Positions 41,061-50,541 are shown, counted from the stretch's first letter. The stretch is DNA of 64,000 bases from Desulfofundulus luciae (GCF_030813795.1 NZ_JAUSUX010000007.1:62001-126000), one strand, 5' to 3'. Notes: generated from the sequence alone by a model not told the origin. Numbers and translations are program-made.

Positions 41061-41816
41061 ATGAATGAAGAATTATTAACTGTCGATGAAGTAGCTCAGA
41101 TCTTGCGAACAACAACTAATACGATCTACCGGTGGCTAAGAGCCGGAAAACTGCCCGGTATTAAATTGGGCAAAGAATGGCGCATAAAAAAAGAAGCCTT
41201 GGAATTAAAACTCAATGAAAACAACCAGGTCAATCAGTTGAGCCGGAGTTTTCTGGATATCATTAACCCCCAGCATGACCATGTATTGGCTATCACAAAC
41301 AGTAAAGATAACCTTTACAATCTAGAAGCGGAATTTTTTAAAAAAGGGTTGTCTAAGGGATATCGCTTGTTCAAAGGATGTTGGTGGCAAAATCCCGATG
41401 ACGTTAGGCAGGAGTTGACACAAAGAGGATTACCCGTTGAAGACCTTGAAGCAAAAAATTCCCTGGTGATAGTTGATTTATTAGCACAATACAACCGTTC
41501 CGGAAAAAACGGCCCTGTTCAAATATGGGCCAATGAAATTGAGAAAACTGTTGGGCTAGGTTATACAACTATGTGGGGTTCAGGTTCACCGCATCTATTA
41601 TCCTGCGGGGGACATTTTCCGAACCTGGTTGAATTTGAACGTTCTTTGGACGATGTACTGAAGAAGCTACCTGTAGTTGGTATCTGTCCTTATATTTTTG
41701 AGGATATCAGGTCTGATTGTTTTGGCCAGTTAATTGAACTAATGAAGCATCACAACAGTGTTGTTTTTTATAATGATGAATCAGCAACACTATTAAAAAA
41801 TTACCCGGTTAAATAG
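41061..41816 (+). CDS. HTH-MEDS regulator (DcmR-like)
   Basis: 251 aa. Residues 5-55 are a MerR/excisionase-type HTH (LLTVDEVAQILRTTTNTIYR, then WLRAGKLPGIKLGKEWRIKK). Residues about 70-245 fit the MEDS sensory domain (HVLAITNSKDNLYNLEAEFFKKGLSKGYR-type opening, SLVIVDL, then a RecA-like strand order), the domain described in methanogen and methylotroph regulators including DcmR of dichloromethane users. It is divergent from the methyltransferase operon across an 870-bp control region with phased repeats. Probably senses the methylated substrate. ATG has GGAGAAGG 8-10 nt upstream. Confidence 0.78.
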   Translation: MNEELLTVDEVAQILRTTTNTIYRWLRAGKLPGIKLGKEWRIKKEALELKLNENNQVNQLSRSFLDIINPQHDHVLAITNSKDNLYNLEAEFFKKGLSKGYRLFKGCWWQNPDDVRQELTQRGLPVEDLEAKNSLVIVDLLAQYNRSGKNGPVQIWANEIEKTVGLGYTTMWGSGSPHLLSCGGHFPNLVEFERSLDDVLKKLPVVGICPYIFEDIRSDCFGQLIELMKHHNSVVFYNDESATLLKNYPVK

Positions 41817-41821
41817 GTAAT

Positions 41822-41848
41822 GCCGGTTATTATCTGTTTTTAACCGGC
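41822..41848 (+). terminator. Regulator gene terminator
   Basis: GCCGGTTA (41822-41829) pairs with TAACCGGC (41841-41848), 5 nt after the stop codon. Confidence 0.6.
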
Positions 41849-41969
41849 GTTTGAAAAGCTCGGTAGATTGTTGAGCCAATTGCATCGAGTAGGAGGGGCG
41901 GCTAGCTAACCTACCAGGAGCAGTCGGCAATGGCCATCGGCCAGGGGGTCATATCCGGTTTTCTCCGGA

Positions 41970-42566
41970 TTAATTAAGTTTAGTTTTATTCTGGTTGCTT
42001 AATTTTTCCACAGCCTTCTCCAGCATCTCCACGGTCATGGGCCCGGTGTGTATGTCCCGGATGATGCCTTCCCGGTCAATAAAGAAAGTGGTGGGAATGG
42101 CCCGCACCAGGTATTCCTGGGCCGTAATGTTGTGGGTGTCCAGCAAAACCGGGAAGGTGTAGCCGCCGGCTTTCAAAAAGTCCTTTACATGGGCGGCAGA
42201 TTTTTCGCTGGCCGTGAGGTTAACTGCCAGCACCTGAATTTCCCGGCCCCTTTTTTCATAGAAACTCTGGATGGCGGGCATCTCCTCCCGGCAGGGAGGA
42301 CACCAGGTGGCCCAGAAATTGAGCACTACCGGCCGGCCTCTAAAGGAAGAAAGGGAAACCGCCTTCCCACCGGTGGCGGTGAGGGTGAAATCGGGGGCCC
42401 GCTGGCCCACTTCCGTGCCCGTTTGAACTCCGGTCTCCTCTTTTACGGCAGCGCCGGGTGGTGTGACGTCCTTCCCCCTTTCCTTGCCAAAGGACCAAAC
42501 GTAAGCAGCAATAAGGCTTAAAATCACCACAGAGAGGATGACCACAAAAAACAGCCTCTTATTCAC
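41970..42566 (-). CDS. TlpA/ResA-like thiol-disulfide oxidoreductase
   Basis: 198 aa. An N-terminal signal anchor (about 5-25) exports a thioredoxin-fold domain (about 55-190) with the active site [13 protein letters not shown] and a conserved cis-Pro in [13 protein letters not shown]. Such proteins reduce cytochrome c cysteines or other extracytoplasmic disulfides, with electrons delivered by CcdA, which is encoded 21 bp upstream in the same operon. Confidence 0.92.
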   Translation of the reverse strand: MNKRLFFVVILSVVILSLIAAYVWSFGKERGKDVTPPGAAVKEETGVQTGTEVGQRAPDFTLTATGGKAVSLSSFRGRPVVLNFWATWCPPCREEMPAIQSFYEKRGREIQVLAVNLTASEKSAAHVKDFLKAGGYTFPVLLDTHNITAQEYLVRAIPTTFFIDREGIIRDIHTGPMTVEMLEKAVEKLSNQNKTKLN

Positions 42567-42587
42567 CTTCAGAGCCTCCTCCTATCA

Positions 42588-43310
42588 TCAAAGAGAAAAT
42601 GGAACATAGCCCGAGAGGCGGGCGAAGGAATTGGTAAGCACCAGCAAACCCACACCAATCATCAACCAGCCGCCCACCCTGGTCACCAGGGGCAAAAGGG
42701 AAGCATGGCGGCGCAAAGCCTGCACCAGGTGGCCCACGCCCAGGGCGGCTATTAAAAAGGGCAGGGCCAGGCCCAGGGCATAGATTACCAGCAGGTAGGC
42801 TCCCTGGATAAGGCTCTCGCTCTGGCCGGCCAGCAGTAAAATCGAAGCGAGAATAGGGCTGATGCAGGGCACCCAGCCGGCGGAAAAAGCCATGCCCATG
42901 AGCAGCGAGTTTAACCAGCCTGCTTTTTGGGGTACAAAATGAACCCTCTTTTCCCTCATCAGCCAGTTAAGGCGCAACAGGCCTGCCATGTGCAGCCCGA
43001 AGAAGATAATCAACAATCCGCTCACCTGCCGCAGCAAGTTTTGGTGGCGGAGCAACAGTTTGCCCAGGGCGCTGGCGGAAAGCCCGAGGGCTACGAAAAC
43101 CAGGCTGAAGCCGGCCACAAACAAAAGGGCGTTGGTCAGGAGCCAAAAACGCAGGCGCACCGTCCCCGGTGCCGTTAACTCCGTTACCGAAACTCCGGTT
43201 AAATACGCCACGTAGGTGGGTATTAAAGGCAGTACGCACGGGGATAGGAACGAAACCAGCCCGGCGAGAAAGGCCGCCCCCAGGGAAACGTCTACTTCCG
43301 GCAACAACAA
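42588..43310 (-). CDS. ccdA: CcdA-type membrane thiol transporter
   Basis: 240 aa, six hydrophobic segments. The two key cysteines are visible in FLSPCVLPLIPTY (about 22-34) and GWVPCISPILAS (about 142-153), as in CcdA/DsbD membrane domains. Moves reducing equivalents from cytoplasmic thioredoxin to the TlpA-like protein encoded downstream. No other cytochrome c maturation gene is in the window. Confidence 0.92.
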   Translation of the reverse strand: MLLPEVDVSLGAAFLAGLVSFLSPCVLPLIPTYVAYLTGVSVTELTAPGTVRLRFWLLTNALLFVAGFSLVFVALGLSASALGKLLLRHQNLLRQVSGLLIIFFGLHMAGLLRLNWLMREKRVHFVPQKAGWLNSLLMGMAFSAGWVPCISPILASILLLAGQSESLIQGAYLLVIYALGLALPFLIAALGVGHLVQALRRHASLLPLVTRVGGWLMIGVGLLVLTNSFARLSGYVPFSL

Positions 43311-43463
43311 CCCCCCCCTGTTCCAGTATTTGCCTTAACCCCTGCCCGCACCGTACCAGGGCTCCCCGGGAAGAAGATGCTCATTGCCGGGAGAACCGCA
43401 AGGCTTCCAGGCAGAGAAATATCTATATATCGCAATTATACGATACAAATGCCGGGAAGAAAA

Positions 43464-43488
43464 GAAAAAAATCCCGGGTTGACCGGGA
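43464..43488 (-). terminator. SLH gene terminator
   Basis: TCCCGG (43472-43477) pairs with CCGGGA (43483-43488); on the minus strand it is followed by an eight-U run. Confidence 0.65.
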
Positions 43489-43503
43489 CAGCAGGCAGGA
43501 ACA

Positions 43504-45471
43504 CTAAAGTACCGTGATGCTGTCTATTTCCCCGTCTTTCAAGCGCACCTCCACCTGGTACCCTTTGACATCCTCCAAAGCCACCAGCTTGCCGTTGCGG
43601 TCTAGAATTGTGGCCCGGGATGCCAGGGAATAGGTGAAATAACGGCTGTTGATCTCCAGGGTGACCCGCCGGCGCTCCTGGTTTACGCTGGACACCCGGC
43701 ACTGCACGGTGAGGTTTTGATCGTCCAGCACCTCTATTTCCGTTACCCGGCCGTCTTCAACCCGGATGCTGATCCTCGAGCCGGGAACGATGTCGCTCAA
43801 GTTAATCTTATCCCCATCCCGCAAAACGGTGGCGCTTGTGGAAACTTCGTATTCCATTTCCAGGCCGCCGGTGGTGACAATGGTTACCCACGGCCGGGGA
43901 TACAAAACAAAGTATTTCAACGTGCCCTCAAAATCGCCCTTTTTCTCGTCCAGAACTTCAATGGTAATTATATAACCGCGGCTGTCCACCTCAAAGTTTA
44001 CGTAATCCCCCCGGCGCAGTTCATCCAGGCTCACCGGGCGCCCGTCCTTGATCACTTCCACCCTTTCATCCAGCTCGTAGCGTTTTTCCTCATCTCCCAC
44101 GTACAGGTATATGGCCTTACTGTGCACCCGGGAAACCATGCCGCTCTGCCCGGTAAGCACATCGGAAAGGAGATTAATCTGGAATATGGTCTTGTTCATG
44201 ACCACAACTTCCACCCGGTCGCCGCGCTTTAATTCGCCGTAGCTCATCCCGCGGATGAAGTTCCTGGTTACCTGCACCCGGGGGTTCACTTTGTATTCCG
44301 TCTCTTTACCCTGTCTTTTGAGGGTTAAGGTAGAGCTCCCCGCTTCCACCACGGTACCGCTGATTCTCTCCGGCGCGTATACTTCTATCCTGACAATCCG
44401 GTTGTTCTCGTCCAGGCCGATTTCCACGTAGTCATTTTCCACCACCGCGGAAGCGGCGATTTCCCTGCCCGCCCTGATCAACCGGGCATCGTCCTCCACC
44501 GGGTAGGTGAGCCGGTTCCCCTCACTGGTTTCCAGGGTGAGGGAGTAACCCCGGCTGCCTCTGGCAAAGGAAACGACCACCCCTTCCACCGTGGTCTTTA
44601 TAGAAGCGGAACCCTCCACTAAAGATGCATAACGGACACGGTACTGTCCATCGGTAATGCACTTCAGGCGGTCGCCGGTATTCAGGGACCCCAGGGTAGT
44701 GGTCCCGGAGGCGGTGAACACGGTCATATCCACGGGCAAATAGACGGTTTTTTCTCCCTCCAGGTTGCGTAAGACGACTTTCTGTTTATCCATATCTATG
44801 GAGGCAACCCGGCCCACCACCAGGTTCATGGGTGCCGGCGGGGGCACCAGTTTCTGGTCAATCAACCGGGATAAAATGGCGCATAATTGGGCCCGGGTAA
44901 CGGGCTCGTTGGGTAAAAACATGTTGCCGGGCATCCCCCGCATGATGTTGTGTTTCACTACGGCTCCCACGTAGCCCCGGTATTTCTCGGGTATCTCACC
45001 GGTGTCAAAAAAGGTTACATAGCTGGAATCGGGGGTCAAGCCCAGGGCCAGGCAAACCAGGGCCGCCACTTCCACCCGGCTGGCCAGCCGCCGGTTAGCT
45101 ATTTGCGGCAGGCCCTGCCGGGTAAGCATGCCCTTTTCCACCGCCAGAGCCAGGTGCCCTTTACCCCAGGTCACCGAAGGGTGAAACTGCAGGCCGGAAA
45201 GGTTTGCCCCGCCGGCTTTTTCATTTAACCCCAGCGTGTTGAGGATCATCACCACCGCTTCCAGCAGGGTTACATTATTGTTGGGACGAAATTCCTCCCC
45301 GGGATACCCGTGCACAATATCGTAAGCGTTCATTTCCAGCATGACCTTTTCCGCCCAGTGACCCCGGATATCTTTAAACGGCCCTCCCGCTGCCAGAGCC
45401 GCATTTCCAGAAAACAGGCCGGAGAGTAAAACCACCACGGCCGATAACAGGGACGTTAAGCGCAACTTCAT
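43504..45471 (-). CDS. S-layer-homology domain protein with repeated beta domains
   Basis: About 655 aa from ATG at 45471 (or a TTG at 45477 better spaced from GGGGAGGGG at 45486-45494). Signal peptide MKLRLTSLLSAVVVLLSGLF ending in AALAAG. SLH motifs follow: FKDIRGHWAEKVMLEMNAYD and YPGEEFRPNNNVTLLEAVV, HPSVTWGKGHLALAVEKG, then FLPNEPVTRAQLCAILSRL (to about 215). The rest is a series of about 60-residue beta modules (each with a ...G-V-V-x(n)-L-T-L-E...G pattern and a D(R/Y)V(E/N) turn). SLH domains attach to pyruvylated wall polymers, so it is an exported envelope protein. Function of the repeats is unknown. Confidence 0.88.
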   Translation of the reverse strand: MKLRLTSLLSAVVVLLSGLFSGNAALAAGGPFKDIRGHWAEKVMLEMNAYDIVHGYPGEEFRPNNNVTLLEAVVMILNTLGLNEKAGGANLSGLQFHPSVTWGKGHLALAVEKGMLTRQGLPQIANRRLASRVEVAALVCLALGLTPDSSYVTFFDTGEIPEKYRGYVGAVVKHNIMRGMPGNMFLPNEPVTRAQLCAILSRLIDQKLVPPPAPMNLVVGRVASIDMDKQKVVLRNLEGEKTVYLPVDMTVFTASGTTTLGSLNTGDRLKCITDGQYRVRYASLVEGSASIKTTVEGVVVSFARGSRGYSLTLETSEGNRLTYPVEDDARLIRAGREIAASAVVENDYVEIGLDENNRIVRIEVYAPERISGTVVEAGSSTLTLKRQGKETEYKVNPRVQVTRNFIRGMSYGELKRGDRVEVVVMNKTIFQINLLSDVLTGQSGMVSRVHSKAIYLYVGDEEKRYELDERVEVIKDGRPVSLDELRRGDYVNFEVDSRGYIITIEVLDEKKGDFEGTLKYFVLYPRPWVTIVTTGGLEMEYEVSTSATVLRDGDKINLSDIVPGSRISIRVEDGRVTEIEVLDDQNLTVQCRVSSVNQERRRVTLEINSRYFTYSLASRATILDRNGKLVALEDVKGYQVEVRLKDGEIDSITVL

Positions 45472-45563
45472 GGGCAACAAAACCACCCCTCCCCTTGGTT
45501 CATTTTGCCTGTTTCCCTTCGACGGGGAGGGAGGAAAATCCTGCAAATTTTCTATAAAAAGAT

Positions 45564-45635
45564 AGCCCGTCCCGGGCCAATCGATCAGGTGCAGGTAAGG
45601 GACTATTTAAACAGGCACCTTCCCCGGAACGGGCT
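45564..45635 (-). terminator. Long branched hairpin after the UPF0180 gene
   Basis: AGCCCGT (45564-45570) pairs with ACGGGCT (45629-45635), continued by CCCGGG with CCCCGG; a second stem, CAGGTGC with GCACCTT, lies inside. On the minus strand it is followed by AUCUUUUUAUAG. It could be a terminator or a small structured RNA. Confidence 0.5.
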
Positions 45636-45656
45636 TTAACTTTACGTAAGGTATGA

Positions 45657-45923
45657 TCAGGCTTTTCTTTCCCCGGTCACTTCCCGGATGCGTTGCAGGA
45701 TTTCTTCCGGGGACTTCCCGGCGGCGTTAATTACCGGAGCATAGGTGGTAATGGTCGGGTTGGTGGCCAGAGCCAGGGTGTGTTCTTCCTCCCTGGCATC
45801 GATGTCCCCGGTAACGACCATGGCGGCCGCACCCAGGGCATTGGAAGGACTGACCACCTCGTACCCCTGAGAAGCCAGAAAATTTCTTACTTCTTCCAGG
45901 TTGTCCTGAACGGCAATTTTCAT
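45657..45923 (-). CDS. UPF0180 (YkuS-like) small protein
   Basis: 88 aa from ATG at 45923 (AAAGGTGG 8 nt upstream). MKIAVQDNLEEVRNFLASQG and YEVVSPSNALGAAAMVVTGD match the UPF0180 family of small Firmicute proteins, whose fold resembles a receiver-like half domain. Function unknown. Single gene ending in a long hairpin. Confidence 0.8.
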   Translation of the reverse strand: MKIAVQDNLEEVRNFLASQGYEVVSPSNALGAAAMVVTGDIDAREEEHTLALATNPTITTYAPVINAAGKSPEEILQRIREVTGERKA

Positions 45924-46053
45924 TTCAGCATCCACCTTTCTTTTATCTTTGATATTTTCCCTGATTCACCAAGATAGTGTGACCATACTCACAGATTTCT
46001 ATTGCCCTGAAATATTATGATCAATTCAACACCGGAAAAAGGAGGAGTGTCCC

Positions 46054-46617
46054 ATGGCCATCTGGAAGTGTCCCGGACAGGACCGCAGCTTCTGGAAACC
46101 TGAAGATATATTTGAGTCTCCCTGCCCCCACTGCGGCTACAGCATCGAGTTCTGGAAAGATGATATAACCTTGCGCTGCCCCAATTGCAAGCAACTGGTG
46201 GGCAATCCCAGGTTCGATCCCGGTTGTGCCGCCTGGTGCTCCTATGCCAGCAAATGTCTTGGCGAAATGGCCAAAACAATTCAAAGCCAGCCCCAGATCA
46301 TCCGGAACCGCCTGGAAGTAGCGCTGCGCAAAAAACTCAGGCCGGAGGACCATGACTTGTTGAACCGGTCCTTGAATGCGGCCCGAAAGGCGGAAGCAAC
46401 GGCCCTGGCCGAAAAAGCAGATCCCCTCATTCCAGTGGCGGCCAGCCTGGTCGGTCCGGCCGCCCGGGTAAAGGGCTGGTCCCGGGAGGAAGTGCTGGCC
46501 CTGCTGGGGGAAGCGGGTATTGACGAAAACACTGCCGGCAGGATATACCAGTTGCTCGAGGCCGGCGATGACGCTGGCAATCCCTATCGCAAGATCATCG
46601 ACCAGGCCACGGCCTGA
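46054..46617 (+). CDS. Zinc-ribbon protein of unknown function
   Basis: 187 aa. Three Cys groups in the first 75 residues: CPHCG (24-28), CPNCK (43-47) and CAAWCSYASKC (about 59-69), suggesting a zinc ribbon plus a second metal or Fe-S site. Residues 75-187 are helical, with Leu-rich charged repeats. Begins MAIWKCPGQDRSFWKPEDIF, a motif I associate with anaerobic Firmicute proteins but cannot assign. ATG preceded by AAAGGAGGAG. Followed by a small membrane protein gene. Confidence 0.7.
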   Translation: MAIWKCPGQDRSFWKPEDIFESPCPHCGYSIEFWKDDITLRCPNCKQLVGNPRFDPGCAAWCSYASKCLGEMAKTIQSQPQIIRNRLEVALRKKLRPEDHDLLNRSLNAARKAEATALAEKADPLIPVAASLVGPAARVKGWSREEVLALLGEAGIDENTAGRIYQLLEAGDDAGNPYRKIIDQATA

Positions 46618-46730
46618 ACCAACCTCTAACCTCCATTCCCGGCCCTTTTTCCCAAAGGGCCCTTTTAACTTGCCGGGGACTTCTTTCCCTGCTATGCTAG
46701 AAGGGACAGATTGTACCGGGAGGTTCGCGC

Positions 46731-46898
46731 ATGAGCAAAAGCTTTTTGCCCATGATGCTGACCGTAACTGCATCAGTGGGGGTGTATTACTTCTGGTCGG
46801 TATTCCTGGGATTGAATGATAGTGCCGGTATGGCCCTGGGCGTAGGCACGGCCGTGGTTTTATCCGCCCTCTTCGCCCGTTTTCGCGCCAAAAAATGA
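46731..46898 (+). CDS. Small two-helix membrane protein
   Basis: 55 aa. MSKSFLPMMLTVTASVGVYY... and a second hydrophobic stretch GMALGVGTAVVLSALFARF followed by a basic RAKK end. GGGAGG lies 7 nt upstream of the ATG and a terminator follows. No family known, but the start context and layout support a real gene. Confidence 0.6.
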   Translation: MSKSFLPMMLTVTASVGVYYFWSVFLGLNDSAGMALGVGTAVVLSALFARFRAKK

Positions 46899-46900
46899 TA

Positions 46901-46926
46901 AAAGGAAGGGAACCTGCCCTTCCTTT
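46901..46926. terminator. Bidirectional terminator between convergent units
   Basis: AAAGGAAGGG (46901-46910) pairs with CCCTTCCTTT (46917-46926). It separates the plus-strand small genes from rpsI, the last gene of the ribosomal cluster on the minus strand. Confidence 0.75.
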
Positions 46927-46950
46927 ACTAATCTTAACTCCGTACAGGCA

Positions 46951-47343
46951 TTATCGCTTGGAGTACTGAGGCGCCCGGCGGGCCTTCTTCAGGCCGTACT
47001 TCCTTCTCTCCTTCATCCGCGGATCCCGGGTGAGGAAACCGGCCTTTTTCAGCACGGGACGCAGGTTGGGATCGGCCTGGACCAGTGCCCGGGCAATGCC
47101 ATGCCTTACCGCCCCGGCCTGGCCACTGACACCGCCGCCCTTGACCCGGGCCAGCACATCAAAACGCCCTTCCGTTCCTGTCAGTTCCAGGGGCTGCCGC
47201 ACCAGCACCTCCAGGGTCTTGCGCCCCAGATAGACTTCCACCGGCCGGTCGTTGATGATTATCCGGCCTTCGCCGGGAACAAGGTAAACCCGTGCCACGG
47301 CATTCTTACGCCGCCCGGTACCATAAAACTTTATGACAGCCAT
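46951..47343 (-). CDS. rpsI: 30S ribosomal protein S9
   Basis: 130 aa from ATG at 47343 (GAAGGAGG upstream), starting [19 protein letters not shown] and ending in the conserved basic [11 protein letters not shown] tail that reaches the P site. Twenty bp after rplM; the last ribosomal gene of the cluster. Confidence 0.96.
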   Translation of the reverse strand: MAVIKFYGTGRRKNAVARVYLVPGEGRIIINDRPVEVYLGRKTLEVLVRQPLELTGTEGRFDVLARVKGGGVSGQAGAVRHGIARALVQADPNLRPVLKKAGFLTRDPRMKERRKYGLKKARRAPQYSKR

Positions 47344-47363
47344 TGCTGACCTCCTTCCCCTCG

Positions 47364-47795
47364 CTACATGGACCAAACTTCTGGTTTCTGGGCCTGGTGG
47401 GGATGATTCTCTCCCCGGTACACCCGCAATTTTTTGGCCATTCTGGCGCCGAGCCGGTTGTGAGGCAGCATCCCCACAATGGCCTTACGTACGGCCAGTT
47501 CGGGACGTTTGGCCAGGAGCTCATCGTATCCCGTCACCTTTAAGCCGCCGGGGTAACCGGAGTGGCGGATGTACTTTTTCTTCTTGAGTTTGTTGCCGGT
47601 AAGGATCACCTTTTCGGCATTGATCACAATGACGTGATCCCCCGTATCCACGTGGGGCGTGAACTGGGGGCGGTGTTTACCCCGTAAAATACGGGCGGCC
47701 TCGGCGGCCAGCCTCCCCAGGGGCTTATCCGTGGCATCGAGAATGTACCACTTGCGCTCTATTTCACCTGGCTTGGCCATATAAGTTTTATTCAT
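47364..47795 (-). CDS. rplM: 50S ribosomal protein L13
   Basis: 143 aa with the L13 core ([49 protein letters not shown]). The usual rplM-rpsI pair. A structured leader precedes it. Confidence 0.96.
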   Translation of the reverse strand: MNKTYMAKPGEIERKWYILDATDKPLGRLAAEAARILRGKHRPQFTPHVDTGDHVIVINAEKVILTGNKLKKKKYIRHSGYPGGLKVTGYDELLAKRPELAVRKAIVGMLPHNRLGARMAKKLRVYRGENHPHQAQKPEVWSM

Positions 47796-47803
47796 GCCAG
47801 CTC

Positions 47804-47847
47804 ACCTGGTACAGCCTAGCATACAGGCGGCCTCCCCCTGACCAGGT
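47804..47847 (-). ncRNA. Structured rplM leader (L13-leader-like)
   Basis: ACCTGGT (47804-47810) pairs with ACCAGGT (47841-47847) and an inner GCCT/AGGC stem is possible, immediately before the rplM ribosome binding region. Firmicute rplM-rpsI operons usually carry an autoregulatory L13 leader here. The match was judged by eye. The remaining gap to truA (47848-48123) has GC-rich dyads and a possible attenuator but no gene. Confidence 0.45.
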
Positions 47848-48123
47848 TTTCGCTCCTTTCGGCTGGATTTGCCCACCCCTTTTGCGTGGGCGGCACACTG
47901 GGGAGACCCGGTTGTTGTTTAAATACCGGATCCCGGGCTAGAGGGCACAAAACCCGGGTGAAAAAGAACCGGAAGTAAAAGGAGCTTCCATTCTTTCTGC
48001 CCCCAACCCCGGGGCTCGTCGGGCCGGGGCAAAAACCCACATAATAGTATTTTAATGCCTCGCTTTGCCAGTGTCAAGAACGCGTTCTTTGCGGTGCGCT
48101 GCCCTGCGCCGACCGCAGTCCCT

Positions 48124-48882
48124 TCAGTACTCCACCCGCTCCAGGCACAAACCTTCGGGCGGCGCGGTGGGACCGGCCCGGGTGCGGTCCCGGGCGGCCA
48201 GAATAGCCGGTATGTCATCCGGGTCCCGTTTTCCCAGCCCCACTTCGATCAGCGTACCAACCATGATCCGCACCATATTGTAAAGAAAGCCGTTGCCGCG
48301 AAAGGTTAAGTGGACCAGCTCTATTCCTTCCCGGAAGACATCCACAGCGAACAGGGTGCGTACAGTATTTTTTATTGGCGAGCCCGCAGCTTGAAAGGAG
48401 GCAAAATCGTGCGTCCCCACCAGCTTTTGAGCTGCTTGCGCCATGGCTTCCACGTCCAGGGGGCGGGGCACAAAGTGGCTGTACAACCGCCAGAAAGGTG
48501 AAGGGATGCGGCTGTTGTAAATGGTGTAGCGGTAGGTCTTGGCCAGGGCCGAATAGCGGGCGTGGAACTCCGGGCCCACCTCCTCCGCCTTCAGGGCGGC
48601 AATGTCCCGGGGCAGCATGCCGTTTAAGGCCAGGACAATGCGATCCGTGGGAATACTCCACCCGCAGGCATCAAAATTCACTACCTGGCCCCGGGCATGG
48701 ACCCCGGCATCGGTACGCCCGGCACCGGTCACCCGTATTTCCCTGCCGGCTAGGCGCCGCAAGCACTTTTCCAGAACCTCCTGGATGGTCACCAGGCCCG
48801 TACCCCGCTGCTCCTGAAACCCGTGGTAATTGGTCCCGTCGTAGGCAATGGTCAGCTTAATGTTCCGCAAGGTTACCCCCAC
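48124..48882 (-). CDS. truA: tRNA pseudouridine synthase A
   Basis: 252 aa. Makes pseudouridine at positions 38-40 of tRNAs. Motifs: [14 protein letters not shown] near the N-terminus, [18 protein letters not shown] with the catalytic Asp near 57-60, and [18 protein letters not shown] near 200-217. Start overlaps ecfT by 10 bp. Confidence 0.95.
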   Translation of the reverse strand: MGVTLRNIKLTIAYDGTNYHGFQEQRGTGLVTIQEVLEKCLRRLAGREIRVTGAGRTDAGVHARGQVVNFDACGWSIPTDRIVLALNGMLPRDIAALKAEEVGPEFHARYSALAKTYRYTIYNSRIPSPFWRLYSHFVPRPLDVEAMAQAAQKLVGTHDFASFQAAGSPIKNTVRTLFAVDVFREGIELVHLTFRGNGFLYNMVRIMVGTLIEVGLGKRDPDDIPAILAARDRTRAGPTAPPEGLCLERVEY

Positions 48883-49676
48883 CAGCGCAAGGCCAAAGTA
48901 GCCAGAAACAACGCCCCCGCCCCGGCCAGCACGGCGTAATCCCGCCGCTCATAGCGGAGCTGGTGCATGCGGGTGCGGTTTGCCCCCGCCCGGTAGCAGC
49001 GAATTTCCATGGCCGTAGCCAGCTCCTCCGCCCGGTGAAAGGCCCCGGCAAAAAGGGGCACCAGCAACGGCACCAGCCCCCGGACGCGCTGGAGCAAGCC
49101 GCCCCGGGTAAAAACCGCCCCCCGGGACTGCTGGGCCTTGATGATCTGCTGGGCCTCTTCCAGCAGCGTGGGCACAAAGCGCAGGGCAATGGTCATCATC
49201 ATGGCCAGGTCGAAAACCGGCACCCCTGCCCGCTGCAGTGGTTTCAAAAGGCTCTCCAGGGCGGCAGTCAGCATCAAAGGAGAGGTGGTCAGGGTTAAAA
49301 GTGAACTGAAAACAATCAACAGGGTCAGGCGCCACAGAATCTGTCCCCCCAGGACCAGCCCCTCCCTGGTTACATGGAGGGGTCCCAGGGCCAGCAGGGC
49401 CTGCCCGGGAGTGAAAAAAAGCTGCAAAATCAGGGTTAGCGTGAGGATAATCCAAAAGGGGCGCAGGATGCCCACCAGAAGGCGCGGGGACGTGCCGGCA
49501 AGCCCCAGGGCCAGCAGTGTACCCAGGGTTAATATGGCATATCCTACCGGCCGGTTGCACACCAGCACGGCCATGATCATCACGGCACAGGCCAGGATTT
49601 TGGTCCGGGGATCCAGGCGGTGGATAAAGGACCGGCCCGGGATATACTGTCCCAGGGTAATACCGCTTAACATCAT
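48873..49676 (-). CDS. ecfT: ECF transporter T component
   Basis: 267 aa, about five transmembrane helices and the two coupling-helix Ala-Arg-Gly type motifs ([10 protein letters not shown] and a later [15 protein letters not shown]). Transmembrane coupling subunit of the group II energy-coupling factor module shared by many vitamin-specific S components. Follows ecfA2 with no gap. Confidence 0.92.
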   Translation of the reverse strand: MMLSGITLGQYIPGRSFIHRLDPRTKILACAVMIMAVLVCNRPVGYAILTLGTLLALGLAGTSPRLLVGILRPFWIILTLTLILQLFFTPGQALLALGPLHVTREGLVLGGQILWRLTLLIVFSSLLTLTTSPLMLTAALESLLKPLQRAGVPVFDLAMMMTIALRFVPTLLEEAQQIIKAQQSRGAVFTRGGLLQRVRGLVPLLVPLFAGAFHRAEELATAMEIRCYRAGANRTRMHQLRYERRDYAVLAGAGALFLATLALRWWG

Positions 49677-49677
49677 A

Positions 49678-50541
49678 TTATATCACCGGGCATGCTCTAC
49701 CGGGCGGTGCCAGTTTTTTCAGCTCCGTCTCAGCCTCGTCCAGGGTCAGGACACCGGTATTAACGGGCAGGCCCCTTTGCCGCAGGCGATACATCAGTTC
49801 GCCGGGCATGGGGACATCCAGCCCCACCGCCCGCAGGTCTTCGGGATCGCCGAAGACATGGCGCGGGGTCCCCTGGCGGAATATTTTTCCCCGGTGGAGT
49901 ACCACCACCCGGTCGGCATACCGGGCGGCATCTTCCATGTGGTGGGTGATCACCACAATCGTATGGCCGTGCTGCTGCATTACTTTGAGCATTTGCCAGA
50001 TCTGTTCCCTGGCAGCCGGGTCCAGACCGGAGGTGGGCTCATCCAGGACCAGCACCCGGGGGCGGTAGGCCAGCACGCCGGCCAGGGCCACCCGCCGCCG
50101 CTGGCCCTGGCTCAGGACAAAGGGCGACAGCTTGTCAAACCTGGCCGGGTCCAGGCCCACCATTTCCAGTGCCCGGTAAACCCGGACCGCGATCGCCCCC
50201 TCATCCAGGCCCAGATTGCGGCACCCGAAGGCCACCTCGGCAAAAACGTTCTCCTCAAAGAGCTGCTGTTCCGGGTTTTGAAAAAGCAAACCAACCGTGC
50301 GCCACAAATCCCGGCGCACCCGTTTATCCCGGGTATCCCGGCCGTCGACCAGCACCCGGCCGGCGGTGGGCAAAAGCAGCCCGTTGAAGTGCTGGACCAG
50401 GGTGGTTTTGCCCGAACCGGTAGCCCCGGCCAGAACGACAAATTCCCCTTCCTCTATCCGCAGGGAAACATCCTCCAGGGACGTCAGAGCAAGGGGAGTA
50501 CCGGGGGCATAGATATGGGTAAGGTGTTCCACCACGATCAT
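49678..50541 (-). CDS. ecfA2: ECF transporter ATPase A2
   Basis: 287 aa from ATG at 50541, which overlaps the ecfA1 stop in TAATG. Walker A GATGSGKTTLVQ, Q-loop, signature LSQGQRRRVALAGV, Walker B VLVLDEPTSGLDP and switch His in VITHHMED. ATP-binding subunit of the ECF module. Confidence 0.94.
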   Translation of the reverse strand: MIVVEHLTHIYAPGTPLALTSLEDVSLRIEEGEFVVLAGATGSGKTTLVQHFNGLLLPTAGRVLVDGRDTRDKRVRRDLWRTVGLLFQNPEQQLFEENVFAEVAFGCRNLGLDEGAIAVRVYRALEMVGLDPARFDKLSPFVLSQGQRRRVALAGVLAYRPRVLVLDEPTSGLDPAAREQIWQMLKVMQQHGHTIVVITHHMEDAARYADRVVVLHRGKIFRQGTPRHVFGDPEDLRAVGLDVPMPGELMYRLRQRGLPVNTGVLTLDEAETELKKLAPPGRACPVI

